NCBI RefSeq assembly: GCF_003399445.1
Contig: NZ_QUQO01000001.1
Coordinates: 2,787,001-2,851,000, forward strand
Length of the DNA: 64,000 bases
Direction: 5' to 3'
Source: Parvularcula marina
GTDB taxonomy: Bacteria; Pseudomonadota; Alphaproteobacteria; Caulobacterales; Parvularculaceae
In this document: positions 9,329 through 18,681 of the stretch, piece by piece
How the letters are laid out: every line of letters starts with the position of its first letter
Position numbering within the stretch: position 1 is the stretch's first letter
Notes under the pieces: generated by a model
The model's input: only the letters and a program-made list of their open reading frames with translations
What the model was told of the DNA's origin: nothing
The model's database searches: none
Translations under genes and position numbers: made by a program

Positions 9329-9354
9329 CCGGGTTTGATCCTGATCAATCCCGG
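9329..9354. repeat. Hairpin just downstream of the M1 peptidase stop
   Basis: CCGGG-T-TTGATC, a 2-nt loop, GATCAA-T-CCCGG: eleven pairs interrupted by one T-T mismatch. It begins 10 nt beyond the peptidase stop and lacks a U-tract on the minus strand, so it may stabilise the mRNA 3' end rather than terminate. Confidence 0.45.
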
Positions 9355-9364
9355 TTTCTTGCCT

Positions 9365-11296
9365 TTAGAGACCGAGAATGCCGTCGATCCGGGTCTGTGC
9401 GATCGGGTGATAGCCGGGCCGCGCCTTGGCATAGACCTCGCGCGCCCATTCGCCTTTGCCGTTGTCTTCGAGGGCCTGATAGAGCCGGTAGATGAACTTG
9501 CCGCGGCCCACCCGGAGCAGGAATTCCTCAAGCGCCGGATAGGCCGGTTCATAGTTGGCGGCGATCGCCTTCATATACCAGGCATAGGCAATTTCCGCAT
9601 TCTGATGACCGCTGAGCCCAAAGGTTTCATCAAGCTCGGTGAACTGCTCCATCGTCATGTCTTCAGGTAGGCCGCCAAGAAAATGGAGCCATTCATGGGT
9701 CGTCCAGTCCGCCGTCGGAATATCACTGAGCGCCAAGTCACCGGCAAGCCATTCGGTACGGGTCTCATCGACGAGATCAAAGGCGGGGGAGACCGGCTCG
9801 ATCAGCGTGTCCGGCAGCCCAGTGCCGTATACCCATTCCTGAATTTCCTCATCGGTGACAGCTTCGGGGTGCGCCGCCCACAGGGTTTTACGGAAATGAT
9901 CAAGGAAGACTTCCGTCGTGATACTCTGGAAAGCGAATTTGTCGAAATACTCCTTAAGGAAAGCATCGAAATCCTCGCGTCCAAAACGCTGCTCAAGGAA
10001 CATCAGGAAATACTGCCCCTTCACATAAGATACCTGCGAGAAAGCATCGTCCGGGTTCGCAAGATCTTTTGGCATTTTGAGGGAGGTCAGTTCTGGCTCC
10101 AGCTCGGCGACATCACGTTTGAGATCCTGCAGACCAAGAACCTGCTCCATGACGGCCCGGTCCTCACCATAGACGAGCTCCATCAACCGGTTCTCGACAT
10201 AGGACGTGAACCCCTCATTCAGCCATGCATCCCGCCACGTCGCATTGGTGACAAGATTGCCGGACCAGCTATGGGCCAACTCATGCGCAACGACATTGGT
10301 GAGGCTCTTGTCTCCGGCCAGCAGGGTAGGGGTCATGAAGGAAAGGCGCGGGTTCTCCATCCCGCCAAAGGGGAAGCTCGGCGGCAGGACGATGAGGTCA
10401 TAGCGTCCCCAGCGATATGGACCGTAAGTGCCTTCGGCGGCGGTCATCATGTCCGGCGTTTCGGCGAATTCCCATGCCGCTTTTTCAACGACCCCCGGCT
10501 CGGCATAGACGCCGATATTGTCCGAGATCGGTGCAAAATCGATGTCCCCGGCGGCAATCGCGATCAGATAGGACGGGATCGGCTGAGGCATCGAGAAAGT
10601 GTAGTCGCCGTCTTTGGGCGTGTTCGGGTCCTGCTCGGCACTCATGATGGCGAGCACATCGGGCGGGGTCGTCAGATGCGCAGAATAGGTCATGCGGACC
10701 ATCGGCGTGTCCTGCAGCGGCGCGATACTCCGGGCATTGATCGTCTGGGCCTGGCTGTAAAGGAAGGGCGCTGTCTTGTTCGCCGTCGTCTCGGCGGAGA
10801 GCCAGCCGAGCCCTTGCGCGCCGGGACTCGTCTGATAGCTGATCTTTAGCTTAGTCGGGTGCTCGGCGGCTTCGATGGTCAGTTGCGAGCCGAGCAGGGG
10901 GTCATCTTCTCCCAGCTCCATGCCAGTTGAGACCCACTCGCCATCCTTCTCATAGCTGACGTCAGAGATCGTCAGATCGTTCGTGTCGAGAATGACTTGG
11001 GTCGCCTCATCATTCAGCCATTTGAGGTCGATGACCGCATCGCCGCTCAGCACCTTCGCATCGAAATCGATGGCTAGGTCGAGGTGAAGGTGAGTGATGA
11101 TGACATCATCGGTATTCGCATAGGTGAACTTATCCGTGGCGTGGAAGGCTTCGGCTTCGGTTTTCACCACTGACACTTCCTCTGTTGAGAGAGTTTCGGG
11201 TTCACCGCCGCCGCCACAGCCAGCGAGGAGGATGAGGCCACCGATCAGCGGGGCGGCGCGAAATGTGGAAAACGGGGAGGCGAGATCGAATGTCAT
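9365..11296 (-). CDS. M1-family zinc aminopeptidase lipoprotein (LTA4 hydrolase-like)
   Basis: Using the internal ATG at 11294-11296, the 643-residue protein begins with a lipoprotein signal whose lipobox is LLAGC (Cys27), so it should be anchored to a membrane facing the periplasm. The gluzincin core is clear: GGMENP at 311-316 (exopeptidase substrate anchor), HELAH at 338-342 and Glu361 in NEGF, giving the zinc ligands. An N-terminal saddle domain and C-terminal helical domain complete the leukotriene-A4-hydrolase-like layout. It would trim amino acids from imported peptides. A start 16 codons upstream is possible but would bury the lipobox. Confidence 0.9.
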   Translation of the reverse strand: MTFDLASPFSTFRAAPLIGGLILLAGCGGGGEPETLSTEEVSVVKTEAEAFHATDKFTYANTDDVIITHLHLDLAIDFDAKVLSGDAVIDLKWLNDEATQVILDTNDLTISDVSYEKDGEWVSTGMELGEDDPLLGSQLTIEAAEHPTKLKISYQTSPGAQGLGWLSAETTANKTAPFLYSQAQTINARSIAPLQDTPMVRMTYSAHLTTPPDVLAIMSAEQDPNTPKDGDYTFSMPQPIPSYLIAIAAGDIDFAPISDNIGVYAEPGVVEKAAWEFAETPDMMTAAEGTYGPYRWGRYDLIVLPPSFPFGGMENPRLSFMTPTLLAGDKSLTNVVAHELAHSWSGNLVTNATWRDAWLNEGFTSYVENRLMELVYGEDRAVMEQVLGLQDLKRDVAELEPELTSLKMPKDLANPDDAFSQVSYVKGQYFLMFLEQRFGREDFDAFLKEYFDKFAFQSITTEVFLDHFRKTLWAAHPEAVTDEEIQEWVYGTGLPDTLIEPVSPAFDLVDETRTEWLAGDLALSDIPTADWTTHEWLHFLGGLPEDMTMEQFTELDETFGLSGHQNAEIAYAWYMKAIAANYEPAYPALEEFLLRVGRGKFIYRLYQALEDNGKGEWAREVYAKARPGYHPIAQTRIDGILGL

Positions 11297-11596
11297 GTCC
11301 GGGAAGTCCTCAAACAGTGGGCGGCATGCCCTTTTTGTGCGCAACAGACCGCATCTCGGGCGAGAAAGAAAGCCGCGCGATTGTCACTGGATTTTGAGGA
11401 ATGTCCGGGGGAGCGCCCTCCCGGTTAGGGGGGAGAGAGAAGGGCGCGCCCCCGGGTGAACCAGTCACCCTGCCCGATGCTGGTTCCGGCTCTGTTACGC
11501 TATCACATACAACCGTGAGCGGTAAACGGTTAATTGTTTTCGCCAATTATCAATGGTTTAATCTAGATTATGGATGTGAGCTACTCGAAAGCTCAG
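11297..11596. other. Intergenic region with several inverted repeats, no gene seen
   Basis: This gap between the M1 peptidase start and the N-acetyltransferase stop holds GAACCAG/CTGGTTC (11458-11486) and AACCGT/ACGGTT (11511-11531) inverted repeats, then an AT-rich stretch. The left end must contain the peptidase promoter on the minus strand. No RNA gene or convincing ORF was seen. Confidence 0.5.
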
Positions 11597-12409
11597 CTAT
11601 TTCTCGACATCTACAGTTTCGAATGCCTCGAAAATGCGGCGGTGATCCTCGCCCAGATCGATCCCGAAATGTGTTGTCAGGACGGCTTGATAGTCCTCTG
11701 CTGTCTCGACCGGAGAGCTCTTCTGATCCCATCCCGTGCGTGTCGTCAGCATATTGTCCGTGACCCCAACGCGCCCGTCTTTCGTGAAAATGCCGCCGAC
11801 GGCCATCTGCGTGAAATGCGATCCAGGGTGGGTCGAGACGTAATGATTGCCCAAGGCTAGATCGCTCTCATAGGCGGGCACGCCGGTCGTGCTGAACTGG
11901 TTCTGCGGGCCGTCCGGGGTTTCCCGGATCAGCATGAAGCCGAACTCGTCATTCTTGCGTAGGGATACGGTGCCGTCGACATCCTCGACGACGGCTTGAT
12001 CATAAAGCGGGACGGGCAGGCGGGCGGTGGTGCCGCCAAAGCCAACATCGGCCATGAATTTTGTATGCCCGATGGTGACGATATTGAGCGTGTGGGTCAG
12101 CGGCGGAGTGGCTGGGGGACCGCGGAACCAGACCCGGGCCATCACGGGATGGCGCTCGAACCCGAGCCCGTCGAGCAGGAAGCCGAAGAGCCCGTTGAGC
12201 TCGAAACAATAGCCGCCGCGCCGGCGCGTGACGATCTTTTCGAACAGATGATCCGTTTCCAGATGAATGCCGAGACCGAGAGGAATGTCGAAATTCTCAA
12301 ACGGGACATTCAGGATATGCGCCTCGATGAGCTGCGCGAGGCCATCCTCATCGGCGTGGGGAACATTGTTGATCCCAAGGCGCGCAAGATAGGCTTCAAT
12401 ATCGATCAC
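11597..12409 (-). CDS. Arylamine N-acetyltransferase (NAT)
   Basis: The 270-residue length is typical. The Cys-His-Asp catalytic triad is visible: Cys68 in RRGGYCFELN, His106 in LTHTLNIV and Asp121 in MADVGFGG. NAT enzymes transfer acetyl groups from acetyl-CoA to arylamines and hydrazines in the cytoplasm. The start is GTG at 12407-12409, preceded by GAGGGA at a suitable distance. The VOC gene upstream ends 21 nt before, so the pair is probably one transcript. Confidence 0.93.
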   Translation of the reverse strand: MIDIEAYLARLGINNVPHADEDGLAQLIEAHILNVPFENFDIPLGLGIHLETDHLFEKIVTRRRGGYCFELNGLFGFLLDGLGFERHPVMARVWFRGPPATPPLTHTLNIVTIGHTKFMADVGFGGTTARLPVPLYDQAVVEDVDGTVSLRKNDEFGFMLIRETPDGPQNQFSTTGVPAYESDLALGNHYVSTHPGSHFTQMAVGGIFTKDGRVGVTDNMLTTRTGWDQKSSPVETAEDYQAVLTTHFGIDLGEDHRRIFEAFETVDVEK

Positions 12410-12430
12410 GGCAGTTCCCTCAATCCTGTG

Positions 12431-12811
12431 TCACGGGCAATGGCCGAAGACGATCCGCCGGCCATCCGGGTCATGAACCGCAATCTCAGTACAACCATAT
12501 TCACGCTTCAATGGCCCCTCGGTTACAGGTGTCTTGCGCTGACGGAAATCTTCCTCAAGTGCCTTGATATCGCGCACCCAGACATAAGCGTCCATGAGGT
12601 CGAGGCCTGGCGTAAATTTCCGTAAAGGATCAGGCGCTTGGTTGGCCTGTTTCAGCATGATGGCCGCGCCTTCACGCTGGCAGATCAGGAAAGTGGGATT
12701 GACGCTCCAGTCGGCCTCACAGGTAAAGCCGAGCTTTTCCGTATAAAAATCAACAGCGCGTCTTAGGTCTGTGGTGATGAACACAGCCCCTGTATCAATG
12801 TATTGCCGCAT
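12431..12811 (-). CDS. Glyoxalase/bleomycin-resistance (VOC) family protein
   Basis: A single-module VOC protein of 126 residues: beta-alpha-beta-beta-beta repeats beginning TGAVFITTDLRRAVDFYTEKLGF and ending YGCTEIAVHDPDGRRIVFG. The chosen ATG at 12809-12811 follows AGGAGAA; an upstream in-frame start lacks such a site. VOC proteins bind metals and act as isomerases, dioxygenases or antibiotic-binding proteins, so function cannot be specified. It is the first gene of the short unit with the N-acetyltransferase. Confidence 0.82.
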   Translation of the reverse strand: MRQYIDTGAVFITTDLRRAVDFYTEKLGFTCEADWSVNPTFLICQREGAAIMLKQANQAPDPLRKFTPGLDLMDAYVWVRDIKALEEDFRQRKTPVTEGPLKREYGCTEIAVHDPDGRRIVFGHCP

Positions 12812-12991
12812 CTGATTCTCCTGTGCCGACTTTATTCCATCAGGCTCAAGCCGTTCATTTGCCCGGAGAGCTAGCATTCATATGGCGGTGTCTCGGCGGA
12901 AATTTCCTTTAAAGATAGGAGAGGGCGTTTGAGGGATGGCATCGGTTGAGTGTCTATATCTCCAAGGTTTGAAGGGGTGAAGGGATGAGAC

Positions 12992-13969
12992 ATGTCGGAT
13001 CTTAAGCGCAAGGTCAGATGGAGTACCATCAGTGCTATGTTCGTTTTGATAGCGGCTTGTCAGAATGTTGAAACTACTGGCCTGTCGCTACAGGCAGCTG
13101 ACCGAGATTCCGCAAATGCGGCGATCCCGGCTAGAGATTTTGCACCGCAAATTTCGCCTAATGGAATGCAGCTGATTTATTATTCCTACAGAGCCGAACG
13201 AACGCCTGATATCTATGTCTTCGATCTCAATACCTTTGAGGAAAGACGGCTCACCGCAACTCCTAAAGTATGGGAAATTGAACCTGACTGGTTTGGTGGC
13301 AATGAGGTCATCTCCTTTCCCGCGGGCAACTCCATGCGGGAGCTGCAAACGCATTTGATGAATGTTTCTGATGGAGAAGTGACGAAATATGGTCAGCAGC
13401 ATGATAATATTGGTCCTGCCAATCCATTAGCAGACGGCTCCGGTTTCGTTACCTTCCTGAAGAAAGGTGACGAAGAATATCAGCTGGCAATTTTTGATGA
13501 TGGCCCTCATCTGGCTATTGTCAGTATTGAACTTCCACCGGGGAAAAGCGCCTCTCCCAAACCTTCACCAGACGGACGTTATATCCTGTTTCATGTGACG
13601 CATCAGCAGCGCCGCGATCTATATGTTGCGGATATGGAGGATGGAGATTTATGGCGAGTTACAGATAATGAGATTGAAGAAGAATATCTGAACTGGTCGC
13701 AGGACGGCAATTGGGTGCTTTATAGCGCGAATTCAGGCGAGCAGCCGCGACGTATATATGGGATAAGGATTGATGCCGATGCGCGCGTTGCAGGGAAACC
13801 CGTTCAGCTGACGCATGGACCATCGGATCAGGCACATGTGTTTTCGTCAATGTCTGCCGACGGAGAATGGCTTTATTTCGATGCGAATTTGTCCCGGGAT
13901 TCCAGGATTTTCCGGCAATCTATGCCTAATCTGGAGCTGCCACCTGAACAGCTGACCGGCGTGAAGTAA
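12992..13969 (+). CDS. TolB-like beta-propeller lipoprotein
   Basis: A 325-residue protein with an N-terminal lipoprotein signal (lipobox LIAAC near residue 23), then repeated PD40/TolB propeller blades: ISPNGMQLIYYSY, PSPDGRYILFHVT, WSQDGNWVLYSAN and MSADGEWLYFDAN. These proteins usually sit in the periplasm and bind partner proteins. It overlaps the next gene by one base (TAATG), so the two are translationally coupled. Codon use is noticeably AT-richer than flanking genes, suggesting later acquisition. It is not the Tol-Pal tolB: no tol genes are nearby and the N-terminal TolB domain is absent. Confidence 0.75.
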   Translation: MSDLKRKVRWSTISAMFVLIAACQNVETTGLSLQAADRDSANAAIPARDFAPQISPNGMQLIYYSYRAERTPDIYVFDLNTFEERRLTATPKVWEIEPDWFGGNEVISFPAGNSMRELQTHLMNVSDGEVTKYGQQHDNIGPANPLADGSGFVTFLKKGDEEYQLAIFDDGPHLAIVSIELPPGKSASPKPSPDGRYILFHVTHQQRRDLYVADMEDGDLWRVTDNEIEEEYLNWSQDGNWVLYSANSGEQPRRIYGIRIDADARVAGKPVQLTHGPSDQAHVFSSMSADGEWLYFDANLSRDSRIFRQSMPNLELPPEQLTGVK

Positions 13970-14886
13970 TGTGCGGATTAATTTTCATATTTGCCATGTC
14001 CTTACTGGTGGGGGACGCTTCGTTAAATACGGAGCAGGCATATGTGGACGTGGTGCTTTATCAAAGCCGGCATGATGGCTACAGGAATATTTACGCGATT
14101 GAACCCGTTTCTGGTCAGAAGGTTCAAATTACTTCGCACACGTCTCATGACGCATACCCTCATTGGTCATCCAGAAGAGAGGAGTTTATCTTCAGCTCTG
14201 AACGAAACGGGTGGTGGCAACTATGGTCTCTTCCGGCGGATACCGACAAAACTGCCAGGCAACTGACCGGCCCTGGAAGTTGGAACGCATATGCGAAATG
14301 GTCACCGGACGGAGAACAGGTGGTCTTCGCCTCAGGACGTGATGGGAAGCCGAATATTTACATCATGAATGCTGATGGGGCGATGCAGGCGGCTGCCGCA
14401 AAAACGAATGCTGCGGATAATTTCCCGGCATGGTCACCTGATGGCAGCATGGTCGCTTTTTCATCATCCCGTAACGGCGCATTGGAACTCTTCATCATGG
14501 ACACAAGGAAATGGGATGCCTTTCCTGTGGCGGGTATGCCCGTTCTTGGATCATTTCCGAATTGGTCTCCCGATGGTGAGGAGCTTGTCTATGTCTCGCA
14601 CGATACGAACGGAAAAGGTGACATATCGATCCTAAACCTCGGGACAGGAGCGGTAAGCCGGGTGATTGCCTCTAGTGAAGATAAGAATTGGCCCACTTGG
14701 TCACCTGATGGTGGCCAGTTAGCGTTTTCATTGATGAGAGATGGAGACTGGGATCTCTTCCTATTCGATTTTGCAAGCCAGAAAATGATACCGCTTGTTC
14801 AGCAGCCGGGTCTCGATGGTCAGGCGAGCTGGGCACGCTTGAGTGAAGAGGTCTGGCAGGAATTGAAAATATCGAAGGGACGGTAA
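13969..14886 (+). CDS. TolB-like beta-propeller protein, partner of the preceding gene
   Basis: A 305-residue protein starting inside the stop codon of its neighbour. A short hydrophobic N-terminus (MCGLIFIFAMSLLVGD) acts as a signal peptide. At least five propeller blades follow, each with the W-SPDG core: HWSSRREEFIFSS, KWSPDGEQVVFAS, AWSPDGSMVAFSS, NWSPDGEELVYVS and TWSPDGGQLAFSL. It resembles the bacterial PD40 proteins linked to peptidases or signalling, but no catalytic domain is attached. Together the pair may form an extracytoplasmic sensor or scaffold; that is inference. Same AT-rich composition as its partner. Confidence 0.75.
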   Translation: MCGLIFIFAMSLLVGDASLNTEQAYVDVVLYQSRHDGYRNIYAIEPVSGQKVQITSHTSHDAYPHWSSRREEFIFSSERNGWWQLWSLPADTDKTARQLTGPGSWNAYAKWSPDGEQVVFASGRDGKPNIYIMNADGAMQAAAAKTNAADNFPAWSPDGSMVAFSSSRNGALELFIMDTRKWDAFPVAGMPVLGSFPNWSPDGEELVYVSHDTNGKGDISILNLGTGAVSRVIASSEDKNWPTWSPDGGQLAFSLMRDGDWDLFLFDFASQKMIPLVQQPGLDGQASWARLSEEVWQELKISKGR

Positions 14887-14904
14887 GTATTCATTATACA
14901 GCTG

Positions 14905-16719
14905 TTATCCTTCCAGCGCTTCCCGTTTGACCTCGAGTTCGAGCCATTCCTCTTCGGCGGCTTCAAGTTCCGTGCGGGCCTTATCAAGGGCCGTGGTCGC
15001 GCTCTGGAACGCCGCATTGTCACTCATGAAGAGGGACGGATCGGCGAGTGTCTTTTCGTGCCGGGCGATTTCCGTCTCCAGCTCAGCCATACGCTTGGGC
15101 AGGTTCTCGAGCGCGAATTTCTCCTTGTAGGAAAGTTTCGCGGCGCGGGCTGACGGAGCGGCTGCGGTATCGGCAGATTTCCTGTCCTTGGCGGCGGGCT
15201 TGCCCGCATTCTCGCCGCCGCTCTGTTTGCGCTGGCGCAACATGTCCGTATACCCGCCGGGATAATCCTGCCATTTGCCTGCGCCTTCTGCTGGGACAGG
15301 CGCCAGAGTTGAAGTGACGATCCGGTCGAGGAAATCGCGGTCGTGGCTGACCAGAAGGATCGTACCCTGATAGGTGCTGAGGACGTCTTCGAGGACATCG
15401 AGGGTCTCAAGATCAAGGTCATTGGTCGGCTCGTCGAGAACCAGCAGGTTCGAAGGCCGCGCCAGCGCAATGGCGAGCGCCAGCCGTCCCCGCTCTCCGC
15501 CGGAAAGCGAAGAGACGGGTTGGCGGATCTGCAACGGGGTAAAGAGGAATTCCTTCAGATATCCGACCGCATGGCGCTGCACGCCGCCAACCGAAATGGA
15601 ATCGCCGCGCCCGCCGGTCAGCGCATCCATGACGCTGACATTTTCCCGCAGGCTCGCGCGCTGCTGGTCGAGGCCGACGATCTCCAGCTTTGTTCCGTGA
15701 ACGACTGTTCCTTCATCCGGGGTAAGCTCGCCGATCAGGAGTTTAAGGAGGGTGGTCTTGCCCGCGCCATTGGGGCCGACGAGGCCGACCCGGTCGCCAC
15801 GATGGATGAGAAGTGACAGATCACTGACGATAGCCTCGCCTTCATAGGCAAAGGAAAGGTGCTTGGCCTCAATCGCCTTCTTGCCGGAGGCGTCAGCTTC
15901 GGAGGCGGACATCTGCACATTGCCCTGCGGCCGGTTGAGCGTGGCGCGGCGGGTTCGCAGATCATGCAATTCGCCCAGCCGCCGGACATTGCGTTTGCGG
16001 CGGGCGGTCACGCCATAGCGCAGCCAGTGCTCTTCACGCACGATCTTGCGGTCGAGCTTGTGCGCATCGCGTTCTTCCTCGGCATAGACCTCGTCTCGCC
16101 AGGCTTCGAACTGGGCAAAGCCTTTCGAGAGGGCGCGGGTCTCGCCTCTGTCGATCCAGACCGTCCGCGTCGTGAGGTTGGAGAGGAAGCGCCGGTCGTG
16201 GCTGATCGTGACGATCGCGGCACGGGAGGCTGAGAGATACCCCTCGAGCCAGTCGATCGTTGGCAAGTCGAGATGGTTGGTCGGCTCATCAAGAAGGAGG
16301 AGGTCCGGATCGGGCGCCAGTGCCCGGGCAATCGCCACGCGCCGGGCTTCTCCGCCGGAGAGGTTCTCTGGACTCGCTGTCCCCTCAAGGCCGAGATCGG
16401 CCAATAATTGGGGGATCAGCATGCCATCGTCTGCCGGGCCGAGGCCCGCCCGGACGACATCTTCGATCGTGGCAAAGCCTTCGAATACGGGATCCTGCTC
16501 GAGATAACGGACCGTGATCCCGTTCTGGAGCGTGCGGTCGCCCCGGTCCGGCTCGACAAGGCCCGCCGCGATTTTGAGGAAAGTTGATTTGCCCGAGCCA
16601 TTGCGCCCGACAACGGCAATCCGGTCGCGCGGGGCGATCATCATCTCGGCGCCGCTGAACAGGGGATCGCCGCCAAAGGTCAGGTGAATATCAGTCAGAG
16701 AGAGGAGGGGTGCTGCCAT
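14905..16719 (-). CDS. ABC-F family ATPase (Uup/EttA-like)
   Basis: A 604-residue cytoplasmic protein with two ABC domains and no membrane segments. The first Walker A is GRNGSGKST near residue 40 with signature LSGGE near 120; the second is GPNGAGKTT near 318 with LSGGE near 408. DEPTNHLDL and DEPTNDLDL Walker B regions follow. A lysine-rich linker and a C-terminal coiled coil (about residues 520-604) resemble Uup. ABC-F proteins act on ribosomes or, for Uup, affect DNA integrity and ribosome assembly. It stands alone, convergent with the propeller pair. Confidence 0.9.
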   Translation of the reverse strand: MAAPLLSLTDIHLTFGGDPLFSGAEMMIAPRDRIAVVGRNGSGKSTFLKIAAGLVEPDRGDRTLQNGITVRYLEQDPVFEGFATIEDVVRAGLGPADDGMLIPQLLADLGLEGTASPENLSGGEARRVAIARALAPDPDLLLLDEPTNHLDLPTIDWLEGYLSASRAAIVTISHDRRFLSNLTTRTVWIDRGETRALSKGFAQFEAWRDEVYAEEERDAHKLDRKIVREEHWLRYGVTARRKRNVRRLGELHDLRTRRATLNRPQGNVQMSASEADASGKKAIEAKHLSFAYEGEAIVSDLSLLIHRGDRVGLVGPNGAGKTTLLKLLIGELTPDEGTVVHGTKLEIVGLDQQRASLRENVSVMDALTGGRGDSISVGGVQRHAVGYLKEFLFTPLQIRQPVSSLSGGERGRLALAIALARPSNLLVLDEPTNDLDLETLDVLEDVLSTYQGTILLVSHDRDFLDRIVTSTLAPVPAEGAGKWQDYPGGYTDMLRQRKQSGGENAGKPAAKDRKSADTAAAPSARAAKLSYKEKFALENLPKRMAELETEIARHEKTLADPSLFMSDNAAFQSATTALDKARTELEAAEEEWLELEVKREALEG

Positions 16720-16870
16720 GGCCGGTCTGTTAACGATATCGGTAAATTAGCGAAAGCCAAACTACGCCAGATGCTTGGGCTTCCTGCTTAACCGTCATGA
16801 AAATGGTACTGGAAATAAGGGCTTGGTTGCGGCAATATAGGAAATCTAAGTACCCGGGGGTAGAGTAGTT

Positions 16871-18652
16871 ATGGTTAGGGGAATGTCGAAGCTCAGCCTT
16901 TTGGGCTCGGCCGCGGTTCTGCTTATGATGAGCGGAGCGACTGCGGAATCCGGGCTTCAGGAGACGGATGAGCAGATCTCCATGCAGCCGAACATGAAGG
17001 AGCGTAGCCCTTCATCCCAAAATATTGAGCGGCAGGCGGACCCGAAACTCTCACAGCAGACGCATACGCTGGAAATCGATTCCGGCGTTTCGCTGATTGT
17101 CGGGGGACGTGAAGTCCGGACGCTCGATGGCAGTGGCAACAATGTAGACCACCCTGAATGGGGCTCGGCCTTCTCGCATCTCGTCCGTATGGGGTTCCCG
17201 GATTATTCCGATGGCGTCTCCGCTATGGCCGGTGCCCTGCGCGCAAGTGCGCGGGAAGTCTCGAATGCTGTTTCGAACCAGCCGCCCGGTGTCACGATAC
17301 CGAATCCGATGAATGCGACGGATTTCGTCTGGCAGTGGGGCCAGTTCCTCGATCACGATATCGGACTGACAGACGGTCTTCACGAACAGGCGGACATCCT
17401 CGTCCCCTTCGGTGATCCGTGGTTCGATCCGAACAATACCGGCATGGCCACCATTCCGTTCAACCGGGCGCTCTATGATGACGATACCGGGACGCACACG
17501 GAAAATCCGCGTGAGCAGGAGAACGAGATTACGGCTTGGATTGACGGCTCGATGGTTTATGGCTCCTCACGTGAGCGCCTTGATGTCCTCAAAGTCGGGC
17601 CGAACAGCGCACATTTCGAGCTGAGCTATGGCCAGTTGCTCCCCTTCAATGTTCAGAACATTGCAAACGCTAATGGCTTTGTCAGTGATCCGACGACCCT
17701 GTTCGTCGCGGGTGATGTCCGGGCGAATGAGCAAGTTGGTCTTGCCGCGATGCACACGCTATTTGCGCGTGAGCACAATCGTCTGGTCCTGCGTCACAAG
17801 CGGCTGAATCCTGAGCATGGCCCACGTGAGGTCTTCGAAGGCGCACGGCGGCTGACCATTGGCCAGATCCAGCATATTACCTATACGGAATTTCTGCCGG
17901 CACTGATCGGGCCTGATGCCCTGCCGCCTTATGAAGGCTATAAGCCGGATGTTCATCCGGGCCTCTATAACGAGTTCTCGAGTGCGGCCTATCGGATGGG
18001 CCATTCCATGATCAACACGCATATCCTTCGCCTCAACAAGAGCGGCGGAGAGATCAAGGAAGGGCATCTGTCCTTGCGCGAAGCGTTTTTCACGGCGCCG
18101 TCAGTGATCAACCGCAAGAAGGCGATTGATCCGATCTTCCGGGGACTGGCGTCACAGCCGCATCAGCGGATCGACACCATGATCGTCGATGACCTTCGCA
18201 ATTTCCTTTTCGGTCAGCCGGGGCAGGGCGGACTGGATCTCGCTTCGATCAATATCCAGCGGGGCCGCGACCATGGCCTGCCATGCTATAATGACATGCG
18301 CGAGATCATGGGCCTGCCGCGGGCAACGAGCTTTGCGGATGTCACCTCGAACCTTGCCCTCCAGACAGCGCTCGCCAGTGTCTATCCGACAGTGGACGAT
18401 ATCGACCTTTGGGTAGGTGGCCTTGCAGAGGACCCGATGATCGAGGTCGGCTCACAGGTGGGCCCGCTCCTGCGGGAGATCATCATCAAGCAGTTCACGG
18501 CGCTGCGCGATGGCGACCGCTTCTGGTATGAGAGCTATCTCGAACCCGAAGAGCTTCAGTTCGTTCGCCGCCGCACGCTCGCCAAGGTCATCCGTACCAA
18601 TACGGGTGTCGGTCACGAGCTGCAGGACGACGTCTTCCACATGCCCGAATAA
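16871..18652 (+). CDS. Secreted animal-type haem peroxidase
   Basis: A 593-residue member of the peroxidase-cyclooxygenase superfamily, most like peroxinectin and myeloperoxidase. A signal peptide (about residues 5-25) precedes a low-complexity segment and the catalytic domain. The distal histidine lies in QFLDHDIGL near residue 160, the proximal histidine in YRMGHSM near 380, and NIQRGRDHG near 465 is the family C-terminal motif. AREHNRL follows the usual A-R-x-x-N pattern. Family members oxidise halides or phenols with hydrogen peroxide outside the cell. Bacterial examples are patchily distributed. A second ATG at 16883 is an alternative start. Confidence 0.88.
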   Translation: MVRGMSKLSLLGSAAVLLMMSGATAESGLQETDEQISMQPNMKERSPSSQNIERQADPKLSQQTHTLEIDSGVSLIVGGREVRTLDGSGNNVDHPEWGSAFSHLVRMGFPDYSDGVSAMAGALRASAREVSNAVSNQPPGVTIPNPMNATDFVWQWGQFLDHDIGLTDGLHEQADILVPFGDPWFDPNNTGMATIPFNRALYDDDTGTHTENPREQENEITAWIDGSMVYGSSRERLDVLKVGPNSAHFELSYGQLLPFNVQNIANANGFVSDPTTLFVAGDVRANEQVGLAAMHTLFAREHNRLVLRHKRLNPEHGPREVFEGARRLTIGQIQHITYTEFLPALIGPDALPPYEGYKPDVHPGLYNEFSSAAYRMGHSMINTHILRLNKSGGEIKEGHLSLREAFFTAPSVINRKKAIDPIFRGLASQPHQRIDTMIVDDLRNFLFGQPGQGGLDLASINIQRGRDHGLPCYNDMREIMGLPRATSFADVTSNLALQTALASVYPTVDDIDLWVGGLAEDPMIEVGSQVGPLLREIIIKQFTALRDGDRFWYESYLEPEELQFVRRRTLAKVIRTNTGVGHELQDDVFHMPE

Positions 18653-18681
18653 GCGGGGCCCGAATAAAATGAGGGAGAGCG

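Noticed and set aside
9683-10849. 388-residue plus-strand frame
   Set aside because: Antisense to the M1 peptidase, whose zinc motif and lipobox are clear.
12992-14886. Tol-Pal tolB gene
   Set aside because: No other tol genes nearby, two propeller genes in tandem, and no N-terminal TolB domain.
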